DNA of 64,000 nucleotides, from NCBI GenBank assembly GCA_964036295.1, contig OZ038466.1, forward strand, positions 10,070,001-10,134,000. The letters run 5' to 3'. Position numbers and translations under genes: made by a program. Each line of letters opens with the position of its first letter. Position 1 is the first letter of the stretch. Positions 42,476-55,409 of the stretch are shown here, in pieces. This DNA comes from Plumapathes pennacea (Eukaryota > Cnidaria > Anthozoa > Antipatharia > Myriopathidae). The notes beneath the pieces were generated by a model. That model did no database searches, was not told the DNA's origin, and worked only from the letters and a program-made list of their open reading frames with translations.

Positions 42476-42484
42476 AGTATAAAC
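42476..42484 (+). promoter_or_regulatory. Possible TATA-like box upstream of copy 2
   Basis: AAGTATAAACC lies about 95 bp before the ATG at 42576 and is conserved in copy 3 (about 51120). Copy 1 has GATAAACC at the same place (about 27007). Evidence is position and similarity to a TATA box only. Confidence 0.3.
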
Positions 42485-42575
42485 CTCCCAAAAGAATCCC
42501 CATTCGCTCACAGCATCACATGGGTCAGCAGTATTTTGCAGCAGTCGACACACTTTGTTGGTCGGTTGGAGCGCA

Positions 42576-45500
42576 ATGAATTCGCCTCGTAACCTTTGGA
42601 TATGGCGCGTTTGTGTGGCGTGCCTTTTAGTTCTGGCAGGTAACTTCAAAGTTTGTATTTCTGTTTTGTTTCCTGGTTAAATAGAGAATAATACATGGGC
42701 GCGCGGAGATATGAAATTTATCTTCGAGTGTTCATCTCTCTCACGAGTGAGCGAAGCGAACGAGTGAGATATCGAGATGAATACGAGAAGATAAATTTAT
42801 CTTCGAGTGTTCATCTCTCTCACGAGTGAGCGAAGCGAACGAGTGAGATATCGAGATGAATACGAGAAGATAAATTTCATATCTCCAAGCGTCCGTGTAT
42901 TATTCTGTTTATTTCATAAACTCTGGTGTGATACAGAGATTGTGATACAGAGATTTCCGCCACTAAGAAATGCAAAAACATGCAAGATCACTGCTTGGCT
43001 GATATTAACACAAGTAAAAAATATTGTATTTTTACGTGTGTTCAGAAACGACATTTCTCAGTGGCGGAAATCTCTATATCACACCAGAGTTTATGTAATA
43101 AAATGAATTCCTCTTCAACAATTCGCGTACATGAAATCGAAAGAAAGCGATGCAGCCCAGTATGACTGCAAAAATCATCCGTCTCAACAGAATGGCCGCG
43201 GCTGACAACAAACGATAAACATACAAAAGAATAAGTTTCTCAGTAGTAATTCCGCACAAAGCGAGATCCCTACTAGAGGAGCTTGTAGCCTTTCACTCTG
43301 ATATACAATCCTAAAGCAACGATTTTCCCTTTTCGATTTACAAGAAGCTTGAATGCTGACCGATAGAAAGTGATAAGACGTTGCTTGGGATTATCAACAC
43401 AACACCCAGAGAATAAGATAGTACAAATAGTATGGATTCAAAGATTAGCCAGGACCTCAAATACTCCGTAACATCCCGTTTTTCGGGCCTCTATACCAAA
43501 ATGTCCACCCTTTTTCAGAGAAAACAGCAAAATCTATTAATACTCCGCCCCTCCCTCTCTATGCATTCCTTCCCCGAATATCATAATCACTTCAAAGCGA
43601 TTTCACTGCGTCTACCCTCTTCCAGACGTCAACAGGAAACAACAGCAGTCCTACAAACATTACACGCATAACTGTTTTAATTTGTGGCCCACCCAGAACT
43701 AAACTGAGAGGATAGTGAAAGCAGGGTGCCGTATTGCCCGCCAAAAAGACAAGACAAAGATAGTATGCAAAATATTGTATCCGTTTAATCGCATTGAAAA
43801 TGGAATATGAAGCACTGATTGCCATAACTATAAAATATCCATGTTTTTCAAACCCTCTCTTGGTTGCAACTATTTTTAAAATGAACCGCACACTTTCAAC
43901 AGCAAGCTCTGTCGTTAGGTTGTTTTAACAATACAATACAGCCATTCGCTTCAAATATTATTGACAGTTCATTGAAAGAGGGCGGAAGGGTCGAACTCTC
44001 ACTTGCTCGCTTGCTTGCGGCAAAGACAACATAGAAGATGCCGAATAACTATTGCCAGAAATATACAAGGAATGATTCTCGATCAATCTATTTTTTTCCG
44101 AATTAAGTATCCGCAGCAAACGGAAATTCAATTAGTAAAGTACTACACAATCTAGTCCTTGGCAAAGGGATATTCCCTGAATTCGGATATATCACATGAT
44201 GATCACACCGGGCTGCTGAAAAGCGACGATTAATCCTACGAGCTGAAGTCTACACAGTATCAGACACGTGCTATACTAATTATCAGCCACAGAGGAACTG
44301 GTCTGTATTCTCTCTTATTATCAATACAAACAAACGTTGACGTTGATAACTTATGGTGCAATCATATTTTGTAACTGTGGTTTCTCTTGGCTGAACACAC
44401 TCACGATTCGACTATTAAATCTTCTTTGTTTGTTATCTTAGTTGCACATTCCTTCTATATTACCACAAGAAGTGATCCTTACTCTGCGGATCTATTTTGA
44501 TGGGGTTTAATTTTTATGCTGGGCCCAGCATATAATATTGTTTTCACCCGAAAACCACAGCGTAGGTATCATGGCAATTGGTAAAAGAATCCCCCCCTCT
44601 AATCCCCCCTGTCATTGAGCGTGTAATGTAATGTAACGTAAGAATCGATAAATGGTCGCGCGTTAATATTCGGAACCAATAAAAGGATCCGCTGGATTGC
44701 CGATTGTACACGAACTTCGCTATTGGTCGAAGAAACAATGACGGGGCGGCGAAGGCTGGTTCGTGACAAGCTCGTGATCACGAGAAACCCATGAGGTCAC
44801 AGCGTTTTCAGCGAGGCGATCGGGTTAGTGAATATTTCATATGAATTGCTTCAAGCTTACCAGGATAACTTGCCGCACCTTTCGAAATGTGTGTCAAACC
44901 GGTCAAACGAAAGGTTATTTCACTGTTTTGAATCAACGAACTTGGGGTCAACTGAACCGATACGGAGTTAGAGCGACGAGTTGCCTTGCCGAGGGAAAGC
45001 AGCGGACGCTTGACGCTGATACGCAGAACAACATCGAGCCCCTTTTGGAGAAACTAAAGCCCCTTGTTAATTTTGTCTCAAATCACTGTTTTTGAAAATA
45101 TGTGTGCCGAAAACGCTGTATAATATGTTTCGTGCCAAAGTGTAAGGTTTAGGCAAACAAGCGTGCATGTTCAAGTAGCTGTAAGACAGCTTAATAGCCT
45201 TATCTCATCTTGGAACGCTTTTAGAACATGATGCCCGATATCATTTTCGGCTATCTGTGTAGTGCCCACATCCATCTTCCATTTGGTCATTCGCGTACGA
45301 GTAAAAATAAATGTATACTTTAATACTTGAGCTTAGTTCTGCTTGTCGTTACTAATTTTATTTGGACGGCTGTGGGATAAAATATTTACAAAAACCGCCA
45401 ATGGCAACTGAATAGTCATATTTCCTATCAATGGCTACTGCATCCTCAAGCACCTTCATCTCCGGGAACTTATATTTCTCCAGTACTTCAGCCTCGCCTC

Positions 45501-48500
45501 GCGACGCTGTGCTTCTTTGTGCTGATCCGCGTTTTGATCTGTAAAATGCCTTCAATGTCTGGGCATAATTCCTTCTGTTCCTGCATTAAGTGTGTACGTT
45601 TTCCCTATTCTTAAGTTTCCCCAGAAAAAACTCGTTTCTTATACAACAGTTTAGCGCAAACACAGATGCGACGCGACATTTTGGAAGCGGGCCAGCTGAT
45701 TCAAGCTAACGGAAATACGTCACAAATTATCTTGTGGTGCAAGAGGGGTGGCCTGTGGCAAATGCCATTTTTTTATACAAAAAAATAGAAGAAAAAATGC
45801 AGTAGACACATGCACCTCACAGGTGCCTATTTTTACGTTTTGATAAAGGCCCACCAAAAATATGTCACTGAAGTATTCCCCTCTACACAACTTATAACAG
45901 ATAAACTATATTAGATGAATTACCGATGCGCATATTTGTGAAAGTAATTAAAAACATCTTTTCTATTGCTGTTCATCACAGAAAGCTTAACATGGACCCG
46001 GCTTCCACCAAATCCAACTAAAGTAATTACAAACTCTACCGCTTCCTTGCCATGGGGCTATAAATTGGACAAAAGTGAGACCGTCACTTACATCGAGTTT
46101 ACAAGAAAAGATGGTTCCACCGGCAGCACTGACATTGGAGATGTGAACGCAGATGGTGTGATCACCGGAACTCCTAACAATATAAACATAACAGCGACAA
46201 AAAACTCGGTAGTACTCAACATTCATGAGGTCGAGATAAAAGACCAAGCAATGTATTGTTGCAAACTGGTCACATCACAGAAACGGGAAGAAAAGTGCAC
46301 CTACTTAAAAGTTCTTGGTAAGATTATATTTATGTCCTTCTTAGGATGACCTGTGAACACCTGAAAAGTGACAAAGCAAGTGTATATGTAGAATGTATAT
46401 GTGCACGTGTATGCATCCCCTCAATACGTCAGTCTTACGTGAACCTATTCAATTGCTGTTTCATTTTTTATCAATTCAGTACCACCAAAATTAGACATCT
46501 CACCCACGAACGAAACGGTCGGCGAGAAAATAAGTCTAGCTCTTTTCTGCAACGCTACTGGGATTCCTGCTCCAAACATCAGCTGGACCAAAGTGGGGAG
46601 TGACAAGCAGTTCAGTCAGAAAGAACATTTGGTCATTGATCCAGTACGCAAGGAGGATTCTGGGATTTACATATGCAGAGCATCCAGTGAAGCGGGCAAC
46701 ATCACGGCAAAAGCTTTTGTGAATGTCCAGTGTAAGTCATAATAATGTATACCTTACAGCTGGGACAGAATTTTTTCAATGTGCAGTTTCAAATATGATA
46801 CCCAAGCTAAATTGGCTGTATTGGTCTGATTCGTTCTTTCGCTTATTTGTCCATTCTAGCTCTCTGAATTGCTCAGAAACGAAAAAATGTAGTAAACTGT
46901 TGCCGAAGTCCAAAATTCTTATTCAGTAGTGACTGCAACCGGTCTTTACTTAGCAAAATCAAAACAAGCTTTCTAACACAGGCTTTCCTCTCTTACCTCA
47001 TACGAGCAGACAAACCAAGAAACACCACCTTACTCAGCAGTGCTGTCATGGATACCGTCACTATAGATGGATCCGTAACATTCAACTGCAGCACAGATGC
47101 CAACCCACCTGCACACGTGTTCAGCCTTTACCATGAAGGATCGTTAATCACTCAAAATGCATCATTCACGATTGATAGAGTTAAGAGGTCTGATCAAGGA
47201 AAGTACACATGTGTTCCTTCCAACATTCTTGGTGCAGGAAGAAATGCTTCCATCGCTCTCACTGTTTCGGGTAAGGTTTTGTAAAATGCATTCGACGTAA
47301 ACACGAAAATCAATGTAACAGAGCTGAAGCTAAACTTTCCTATTTATCTTAAACGCTCTCCAATGCTTTACTTTGCTGGGAAAGGTTGGAGTGACCCAGT
47401 GAACATTTACACCCCTAATCACACTATGCAGATAATTAGCTAACTCCATGCTCCATCACAATTTTCCCTTTTTTTACCCTAAAATTTGTAGTTAAAACTA
47501 TGCTTTTATGCATACATTAACATATCAGCTCTTCAAGCAATCACGTGACTGCATTTGCTGCGCTTTGGGATTGGTCCAAACAAGTTTGGCTGCATTCTTC
47601 TTTATCTTCTTATCAGCTATAATGTGTTCAAATTCTATCTTACTGGTTCTCATTGTGGTTCAATTCCCCTTGATCCCATTTCAGCTCCGACAACACCCAC
47701 AGGAGTTCCAGAGAAAAAGACCTCCAAGAAGTGGCTAATCGTTGGTTGCTCCCTCGGTGGAATTATAGTTATACTGATTGTTGGAGCTATTGCCCGTTGC
47801 ATTTGGCTAAAAAGGCAACGCATAACACGGAGGCATAACAGTAAGATTGCTTCTTCTTTCTTGCCCCCCCCCCCCCCCCTTCTTCCTTATGCCGACGGAG
47901 CGGTAGATATGTAGAGAAGACATGTTCGAACAACCCAACACTGTCGTTAATATTCTTAGTCCAAGCAGTTTTAGTAATCAATAAACTAATATTGGGATGG
48001 CATTATTCAGTTGCATTCGCAATTGAAATACAGTTAGTTAAAACACTGAAAAGGAGTTAGGGGGAGATCGACAAAACTAAATATAGTGCCCATGTCAGGC
48101 ACAAATTGTATTTCTCTCTTAAAAAGACCGGTTAACTTTGGAAAACAATTTTGGCATCATGGTAGACCTCAGTAAACAGCACAGTCTTAAAATGAAGGAA
48201 TAACTGATGAGTGTCAGAAACGTTTCAACAAAAAGTGGTACCAATGTTTGCTTTTTTTGCTCCCTAAATCGCATTCAGGTGAAACGCCTGCATCATCTGG
48301 TTCACATGCTGGGGTAAGTTCTAAACTCTTCTGTGATTCAATTGTGTCATATTTTTTTGATGCATGCTTTTCCCTTTTTCTACTTTCGACTATTTTCGAC
48401 TGTTCTACATGTTTTCATATGCTCAACAAGTACCCTACTACCTAGTGTGTTCAGTGTTTGAAGCCTATTGTCGAATTTGTTAGGTAAATTTAGTGTGAAC

Positions 48501-49008
48501 GTGGCGTGTTGAAGATCACGGTGAAAATGGACCATCGAACATGACGGTGGTCTGTAAAAACTACATTTATGGTCCTATGCTGATTAGCGGTTAGGCTTAT
48601 TTTAGTGCAAGGCGAATGTTTGTTGCTCAGAATAAGAATAGAGAGGCCTAGCTTTAAGGAAAGATCAGTTATGTAACAATAATGTGAAGCTGTGCTGTGC
48701 TGTGCTGTGCTGTACAACAAAGACCATGTTAGGGGCCCCGTTTCATTTGATGGGTCTTTTGCAGATTATGAATAACTCAAAATAGCCTGGACATGTGTTT
48801 GTTGAAGGGCTTATGATAGTTTAATACGTTCATCAAAATAGTGTAAACAGTCCCTTGTACTGATCAATAACCAAGATGACCCAAAACCACACAATTCTAC
48901 TCTCAATTCAGCAACTCCTCTTCAAAAACAGATCTCGGAGTTATGCAATGAACTTTATTCTTTGCTCTCACTTTTCCTCTGCAGATTGAACTGCAGCCAA
49001 TGATATAG
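42576..49008 (+). CDS. Array Ig receptor, copy 2 (intact)
   Basis: Seven exons: 42576-42639 signal peptide, 45982-46317 V-like Ig, 46480-46731 I-set Ig, 47010-47270 KP-type Ig, 47685-47840 transmembrane, 48279-48313 tail, 48985-49008 last exon ending LQPMI. They total 1128 bp, or 375 residues plus stop, with every phase matching. This is the only fully open copy in the array. The V-like domain lacks the B-strand Cys (SLPWGY). The I-set has FCNATG, ISWTKVGS and DSGIYIC. The KP-type has YKPRNTTLLSS, TFNCS and GKYTCVPSNILGAG. The tail after WLKRQRITRR is short, about 25 residues, with no obvious signalling motif, so signalling would need a partner chain. Predicted type I cell-surface protein; the recognition role is inferred. 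Confidence 0.88.
42685..42906. mobile_element. Palindromic element A in intron 1, unit 2 (internally doubled)
   Basis: Ends AGAATAATACAYGG...GGAGATATGAAATTTATCTTC in inverted orientation. The interior CACGAGTGAGCGAAGCGAACGAGTG hairpin core is present twice here and once in unit 3 (51328-51470). It is absent from unit 1. Confidence 0.8.
42915..43095. mobile_element. Palindromic element B in intron 1, unit 2
   Basis: Inverted ends CATAAACTCTGGTGTGAT and ATCACACCAGAGTTTATG, with inner AGAGATTTCCGCCACT paired to AGTGGCGGAAATCTCT. Also in unit 3 at 51479-51645, absent from unit 1. Non-coding. Confidence 0.8.
44841..45095 (+). other. 84-codon open frame inside intron 1, unit 2
   Basis: Counterpart of 28379-28633 with one residue changed near the end. 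It lies in a stretch that is nearly identical between units 1 and 2. No known family recognised. Confidence 0.25.
45982..46317 (+). CDS. V-like Ig exon, copy 2
   Basis: 336-bp phase 1-1 exon almost identical to copy 1. It begins ESLTWTRLPPNPT, has SLPWGY in place of the usual LPCxY, and ends with YCCKL and EEKC. Confidence 0.88.
47685..47840 (+). CDS. Transmembrane exon, copy 2
   Basis: 156-bp phase 1-1 exon with a Pro/Thr stalk, IVGCSLGGIIVILIVGAIA and a basic WLKRQR stop-transfer. Confidence 0.88.
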
Positions 49009-51218
49009 AACCAAGACGCAGCAAAGAAAGCAGCTAAACCAGCGAGAAAAACCAGCGAGTAATGGCAAACAACCAGCTTTAGGCAATCAAGAGAGTATGA
49101 TATAAGACAAGGACACCAGGCGCCCCATGATAATTTTTTTCAATCTATTTTTAGCCTTTAAAGCTATTTTTATCTCGTCCCATGGCCGCGACCTCTACCT
49201 CTACCCTCGAGCTTCGCTCTCGGCCAACTGTTCGCTTCTCGGAACAGATAATATCCTCGGACAATTATCCGTGCATATTTCCGCGCCGAAAGTAGTTTAT
49301 TGTTTATATATTCTTATTTAACTTTTGTTTGTACTTTCCATCACATGTGTGGAAAAACTAAAACAATTTAGTACGGCGATTCTCGTGTTCTATATTTTGG
49401 GTATGAGTACGATGAGTTTGATTTTTAAGTTCTTTATAGTCATTACATTTGCACCGTTTCCTTAGAAACATTACGCTAGGATTAAGTCAACATAACCATT
49501 ACACGAGCTATTATCAACATAGACATTGTATTTGGTATGTATCAAATGTACTAACATAAACATTGCACTATTTCAACATACCTATGACACTCTTGATATG
49601 TATCAACACGAACATTGCACTTAGCACCTCCTACTCGTTAAGTATTTGAGAAGATAACTACGGCAAAAACACCATGTTTACCAGTGCTCGTTTACTCATC
49701 CATTATTTGTATGGATAAATGTGTACATAGGTAACACGTATTTTTATCAATTCAACTATTCGATTATGGACATACCTTTAGACCAATCCACAATCTCCTG
49801 TGCACCGTTTGAAATCTGCACATGCTCTGTACCCTCCAGTTCTAAGAAAGAAGAAAATTGTGAATTAGTGTGACAACACTGTGACTTGGGGTGACAATCC
49901 TGTGTGCACATCACACCACCCAGTTGTGGCTTTGCTTGGCTGATACTGAATGACGCCTGTGAAAACGAAGACCTCAAGTCTTGACTAGCAAGCTCACTAT
50001 GTTGTCAAAGGTCTGCAGTTTATGCGTCACAAAACTTGTGTCGTCGAAGACATTAAAATAGTGTCCAGTGTGACTACACTGCACAATAATAACACATTGA
50101 CATTCTGGTCAAACTCTCACTTGTCCCTAAACTCAAAGCATCCCAGAGCTCACAAATTAAACATTCTTTATCGTTTTGCCCGCCGCCCCACGATATGCCC
50201 CTTGGTCTCCGAGGACGAGGCATACAGGGAATACTCCTCTCAATAGTAAATGTAAAGTAAGTTTAAAGCAAGTGTAAATGAGCATACAACGTTCATACTT
50301 CCTTCCAGTGTCAGATGAATATAGACATGCGCCAGATATTTCATGAACTGTAGCACTCCCATTCAAAATTACTGGCAGGACCCCGTAAAATACGTCAATC
50401 GGATTTTATTTTCCTTTTATTTTTCTTTCTTCCATTTTCTATTCTTAAAGTCCATTTCGAGCATCTCGAACGCAGTTTATAACATCAAAGTACAAACTTC
50501 CCTAAACTGCATTTCCGGTTTCCAAAATGACAGTGGTCGGCACAATAGGTCAATATTTGTACTCTCTTTCGCTCCCGAGCCGCCAAGTTGAATTGTCTTT
50601 ATGACGAGGAGGCATAGGAAAGAGTGTTACAGGCGGACAAAGCATATTATTGTATAGCTTTGGGGACGAGTATTACGCCTAACTGGAAAAAAGAACAGTT
50701 GAAGAACCACCAGAATATAATAGATGCATGAATTCTCATCAGTCATAACCTTAAGTATATACACACATGTTTGACCTAATGCATTTTTTCTGCCCTTTAC
50801 ACTTATCAAGGCATCTCTTTCTTTCGCTTTCAAATGCAGACCTTTATGATGTTTACAAAAACCGTCAATGGCTATTGGATAGCCATATTCCTGTGGTGTA
50901 TTTACTGCATTCTTGAGCACCTCCATCTCTGGGAACCTGTATTTTTCGGTTTCTGCATCCAGAAGCACCGTGCGTTTTCCCCATTCTTAAAACTTCCCAC
51001 TTTTCCCAGAAAATTATCATTTCTAAGCATACAGTAAACGCACAGACGACGCGACACTTTAGACGGCGGAAATAAATCAAGCCTCAAGCGGAAGTCTCAC
51101 AAACGTCACCCGGTACGAAGTATAAACCCCCCAAAAGAATCCCCATTCGCTCACAGCATCACATGGGTCAGCAGTATTTTGCAGCAGTCGACACGCTTTG
51201 TTGGTCGGTTGGAGCGCA
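49009..51218. other. Spacer between copy 2 and copy 3
   Basis: Holds half of a palindromic element (49203-49300), the protease-intron-like block (49440-50005) and the block shared with 25361 and 41095. It also contains the minus-strand fragment with FPEMEVLKNAV and YPIAIDGFCKHHKG (50627-50968). No intact gene is recognised. Confidence 0.6.
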
Positions 51219-54200
51219 ATGAATTCGCCTCGTAACCCTTGGACATGGCGCGTTTGTGTGGTGTGCCTTTTAGTTCTGGCAGGTAACTTCAAAGTTTGTA
51301 TTTCTGTTTTGTTTCCTGGTTAAATAGAGAATAATACATGGGCGCGCGGAGATATGAAATTTATCTTCGAGTGTTCATCTCTCTCACGAGTGAGCGAAGC
51401 GAACGAGTGAGATATCGAGATGAATACGAGAAGATAAATTTCATATCTCCAAGCGTCCGTGTATTATTCTGTTTATTTCATAAACTCTGGTGTGATACAG
51501 AGATTTCCGCCACTAAGAAATGCAAAAACATGCAAGATCACTGCTTGGCTGATATTAACACAAGTAAAAAATATCGTATTTTTACGTGTGTTCAGATACG
51601 GCAATTCTCAGTGGCGGAAATCTCTATATCACACCAGACTTTATGTAATAAAATGAATTCCTCTTCAACAATTCGCGTATATGAAATCGAAAGAAAGCGA
51701 TGCAGCCCAGTATGACTGCAAAAATCATCCGTCTCAACAGAATGGCCGCGGCTGACAACGAACGATAAACATACAAAAGAATACGTTTCTCAGTAGTAAT
51801 TCCGCACAAAGCGAGATCCCTACTAGAGGAGCTTGCAGCCTTTCACTCTGATATACAATCCCTAAAGCAACGATTTTCGACTTTCGATTTACAAGAAGCT
51901 TGAATGCTGACCGATAGAAAGTGATAAGACGTTGCTTGGGATTATCAACACAACACCCAGAGAATAAGATAGTACAAATAGTATGGATTCAAAGATTAGC
52001 CAGGACCTCAAATACTCCGTAACATCCCGTTTTTCGGGCCTCTATACCAAAATGTCCACCCTTTTTCAGAGAAAACAGCAAAATCTATTAATACTCCCCC
52101 CCCTCCCTCTCTATGCATTCCTTCCCCGAATATCATAATCACTTCAAAGCGATTTCACTGCGTCTACTCTCTTCCAGACGTCAACAGGAAACAACAGCAG
52201 TCCTACAAACATTACACGCATAACTGTTTTAATTTGTGGCCCACCCAGAACTAAACTGAGAGGATAGTGAAAGCAGGGTGCCGTATTGCCCGCCAAAAAG
52301 ACAAGACTTTTTAATAACAAAGATAGTATGCAAAATATTGTATCCGTTTAATCGCACTGAAAATGGAATATGAAGCACTGATTGCCATAACTATAAAATA
52401 TCCCTGCTTTTCAAACCCTCTCTTGGTTGCAACTATTTTTAAAATGAACCGCACACTTACAACAGCAAGCTCTGTCGTTAGGTTGTTTTAACAATACCAT
52501 ACAGCCATTCGCTTCAAATATTATTGACAGTTCATTGAAACAGGGCGGAAGGGTCGAACTCTCATTTGCTCGCTTGCTTGCGGCAAAGACAACATAGAAG
52601 ATGCCGAATAACTATTGCCAGAAATATACAAGGAATGATTCTCGATCAATCTATTTTTTTCCGAATTAAGTATCCGCAAACGGAAATTCAATTAGTAAAG
52701 TACTACACATTCTAGTCCTTGGCAAAGGGATATTTCACTGAATTCGGATATATCACATGATGATCACACCGGGCTGCTGAAAAGCGACGATTAATCCTAC
52801 GAGCTGAAGTCTACACAGTATCAGACACGTGCTATACTAATTATCAGCCACAGAGGAACTGGTCTGTATTCTCTCTTATTATCAATACAAACAAGCGTTG
52901 ACGTTGATAACTTATGGTGCAATCATATTTTGTAACTGTGGTTTCTCTTGGCTGAACACACTCACGATTCGACTATTAAATCTTCTTTGTTTGTTATCTT
53001 AGTTGCACATTCCTTCTATATTACCACAAGAAGTGACCCTTACTCTGCGGATCTATTTTGATGGGGTTTTATTTTTATGCTCGGCCTAAGGGCCCAGCAT
53101 ATAATTGTTTTCACCCGAAAACCACAGCGTAGGTATCATGGCAATTGGTAAAAGAATCCCCCCTCTAGGATTTTGATCTCTGATTGACATGTAAGCAAAA
53201 ATACTATATTTTGGTTGGATAATGTTCAAGTGCAAGCGGCGTGGAAGCCTTGTTTCTTTTCTTGGCTGAGTTTCAAAGTACATGTAGTTGACATGTACTT
53301 GCGCTCTTGCGGTTTTTATGTCTACTGCTTCAAAGAAGCTGTAGACACTATGTCATTGAGCGTGTAAGTAATGTAATGTAACGTAAGAATCGATAAATGG
53401 TCGCGCCTTAATATTCGGAACCAATGAAAGGATCCGCTGGATTGCCGATTGTTCACGAACTTCGTTATTGGTCGAAGAAATAATGACAGGGCGGCGAAGG
53501 CTGGTTCGTGACAAGCTCGTGATCACGAGAAACCCATGAGGTCACAGCGTTTTCAGCGAGGCGATCGGGTTAGTAAATATTTCATATGAATTGCTTCAAG
53601 CTTACCAGGATAACTTGCCGCACCTTTCGAAATGTGTGTCAAACCGGTCAAACGAAAGGTTATTTCACTGGTTTTAATCAACAAACTTGGGGTCAACTGA
53701 ACCGATACGGATCGAGTTAGAGCGACGAGTTGCCTTCCCGAGGGAAAGCTGCAGACGCTGATACGCAGAACAACATCGAGCCCCTTTTGGGGAAACTAAA
53801 CCCCTTGTTAATTTTGTCTCAAATCACAGTTTTTGAAAATATGTGTGGAAAACGCTGTATAATATGTTTCGTGCCAAAATGTAAAGGTTAAGCAAACAAG
53901 CCTGCATGTTCAAGTAGCTGTAAGACAGCTTAATAGCCATTATCACATCTTGGAATGCTTTTAGAACATGATGCCCGGTATCACTTTCGGCTGTCTGTGT
54001 AGTGCCCACATCCATCTTCCATTTGGTCATTCGCGTACGAGTTAAAATAAATGTATACTTTAATACTTGAGCCTAGCTTGTCGTTACTAATTTTATTTGG
54101 ACGGCTGTAGGGTGAAATGTTTACAAAAACCGGCAATGGCAACTGAATAGTCATATTTCCTATCAATGGCTACTGCATCCTCAAGCACCTTCATCTCCGG

Positions 54201-54639
54201 GAACCTATATTTCTCCAGCAGTTCAGCCTCGCCTCGCGACGCTCTCGGAATTGAGGTAACGCAAGTGCTTCTTTGTGCTGATCCACGTTTTGATCTGTGA
54301 AATGCCTTCAATGTCTGGGCATAATTCCCTCTGTTCCTGCATTAAGTGTGTACGTTTTCCCTATTCTTAAGTTTCCCCAGTTTCCCCAGAAAAAATCGTT
54401 TCTTATACAACAGTTTTAATAGCGCAAACACAGATGCGACGCGACATTTTGGCAGCGGGCCAGCTGATTCAAGCTAACGGAAATACGTCACAAATTATCT
54501 TGTGGTGCAAGAGGGGTGGCCTGTGGCAAATGCCATTTATTTATACAAAAAAAAAGAAGAAAAAATGCAGTAGACACATGCACCTCACAGGTGCCTATTT
54601 TTGTTCATTATATTCACTTTCGCATTTTTCTTCGTCCAG

Positions 54640-54792
54640 GTGGTTAAAAGTAAGCGAAGGAAAGCAAACATAATCAAAGGATACCATTTCGACGAGCTGA
54701 AGTCGCTTCCGGCTGGGTTTTTCAGCTTTAACATACGCACGTCAAACAACCGTGAATTAATCGAAACCGCGGTGATAATAGCTCTGAAATAA
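54640..54792 (+). other. Possible terminal exon of an unknown gene
   Basis: After a CTTCGTCCAG acceptor, an open stretch reads VVKSKRRKANIIKGYHF, then LPAGFFSFNIRTSNN, and ends in TAA. It lies in a 0.6-kb insertion found only in unit 3. It looks protein-like but no partner exon or family was recognised. Confidence 0.25.
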
Positions 54793-55409
54793 TCTAGGCC
54801 GACTGGAAATTTAGAAAGCCTGGTAGAAGAAATGCAATTTTGAAGACGAAAAACAGATAAGTGATGAAGCGCAGGCTAGATTAATCGCGGCCTGTGATTA
54901 GAAACAAATGTTCGAAGTCAAACTGTCAAAATCAATTATGCATGAAATGAGATAAGTCACGCATACTCCCAAGCTCAAAATGTAGATTGTCTCATTTTTT
55001 TGAAGCAAATGTACGAGTGTTGTAATTATAATTTATAGCTTAATCAGGTTCATTTGAGCAAGGTGTCAAAAGCCAAGTTCCCTATACTGTATAATATTTT
55101 TTTGAGAAACTGAAAGAGAAAATTGAAGTTGATCACTATTCAATAATTCTTATGGTGCGTGCGAACACTTGCCACACCAAACTTGAGTCCCAGGATATTT
55201 CGCGTTTTCACGCGACAAAACTTGTTAAGTTTTGAAAAAGGCCCACCAAAAATATGTCACTGAAGTACCCAAGGAGTCACTGGAGTATTCCCCTCTACAC
55301 AACTTATATATAACAGATAATCTATATTAGATAAAAAACGGTGCGCATATTTGTGAAAGGAATTGACTGAATAACTTCAAAATATCTTTGATATTGCTTT
55401 TCATCACAG

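Larger units (their letters stand above)
39661..49650 (+). repeat. Segmental duplication unit 2
   Basis: Starts with protease-intron-like sequence (GAAGATAACTA...CACCATGTTTACCAGTG) and contains Ig receptor copy 2. Its first half (to about 44650) matches unit 3 best and its second half (from about 44700) matches unit 1 best. Private insertions are at 39766-40845 and 41406-41638. Confidence 0.85.
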
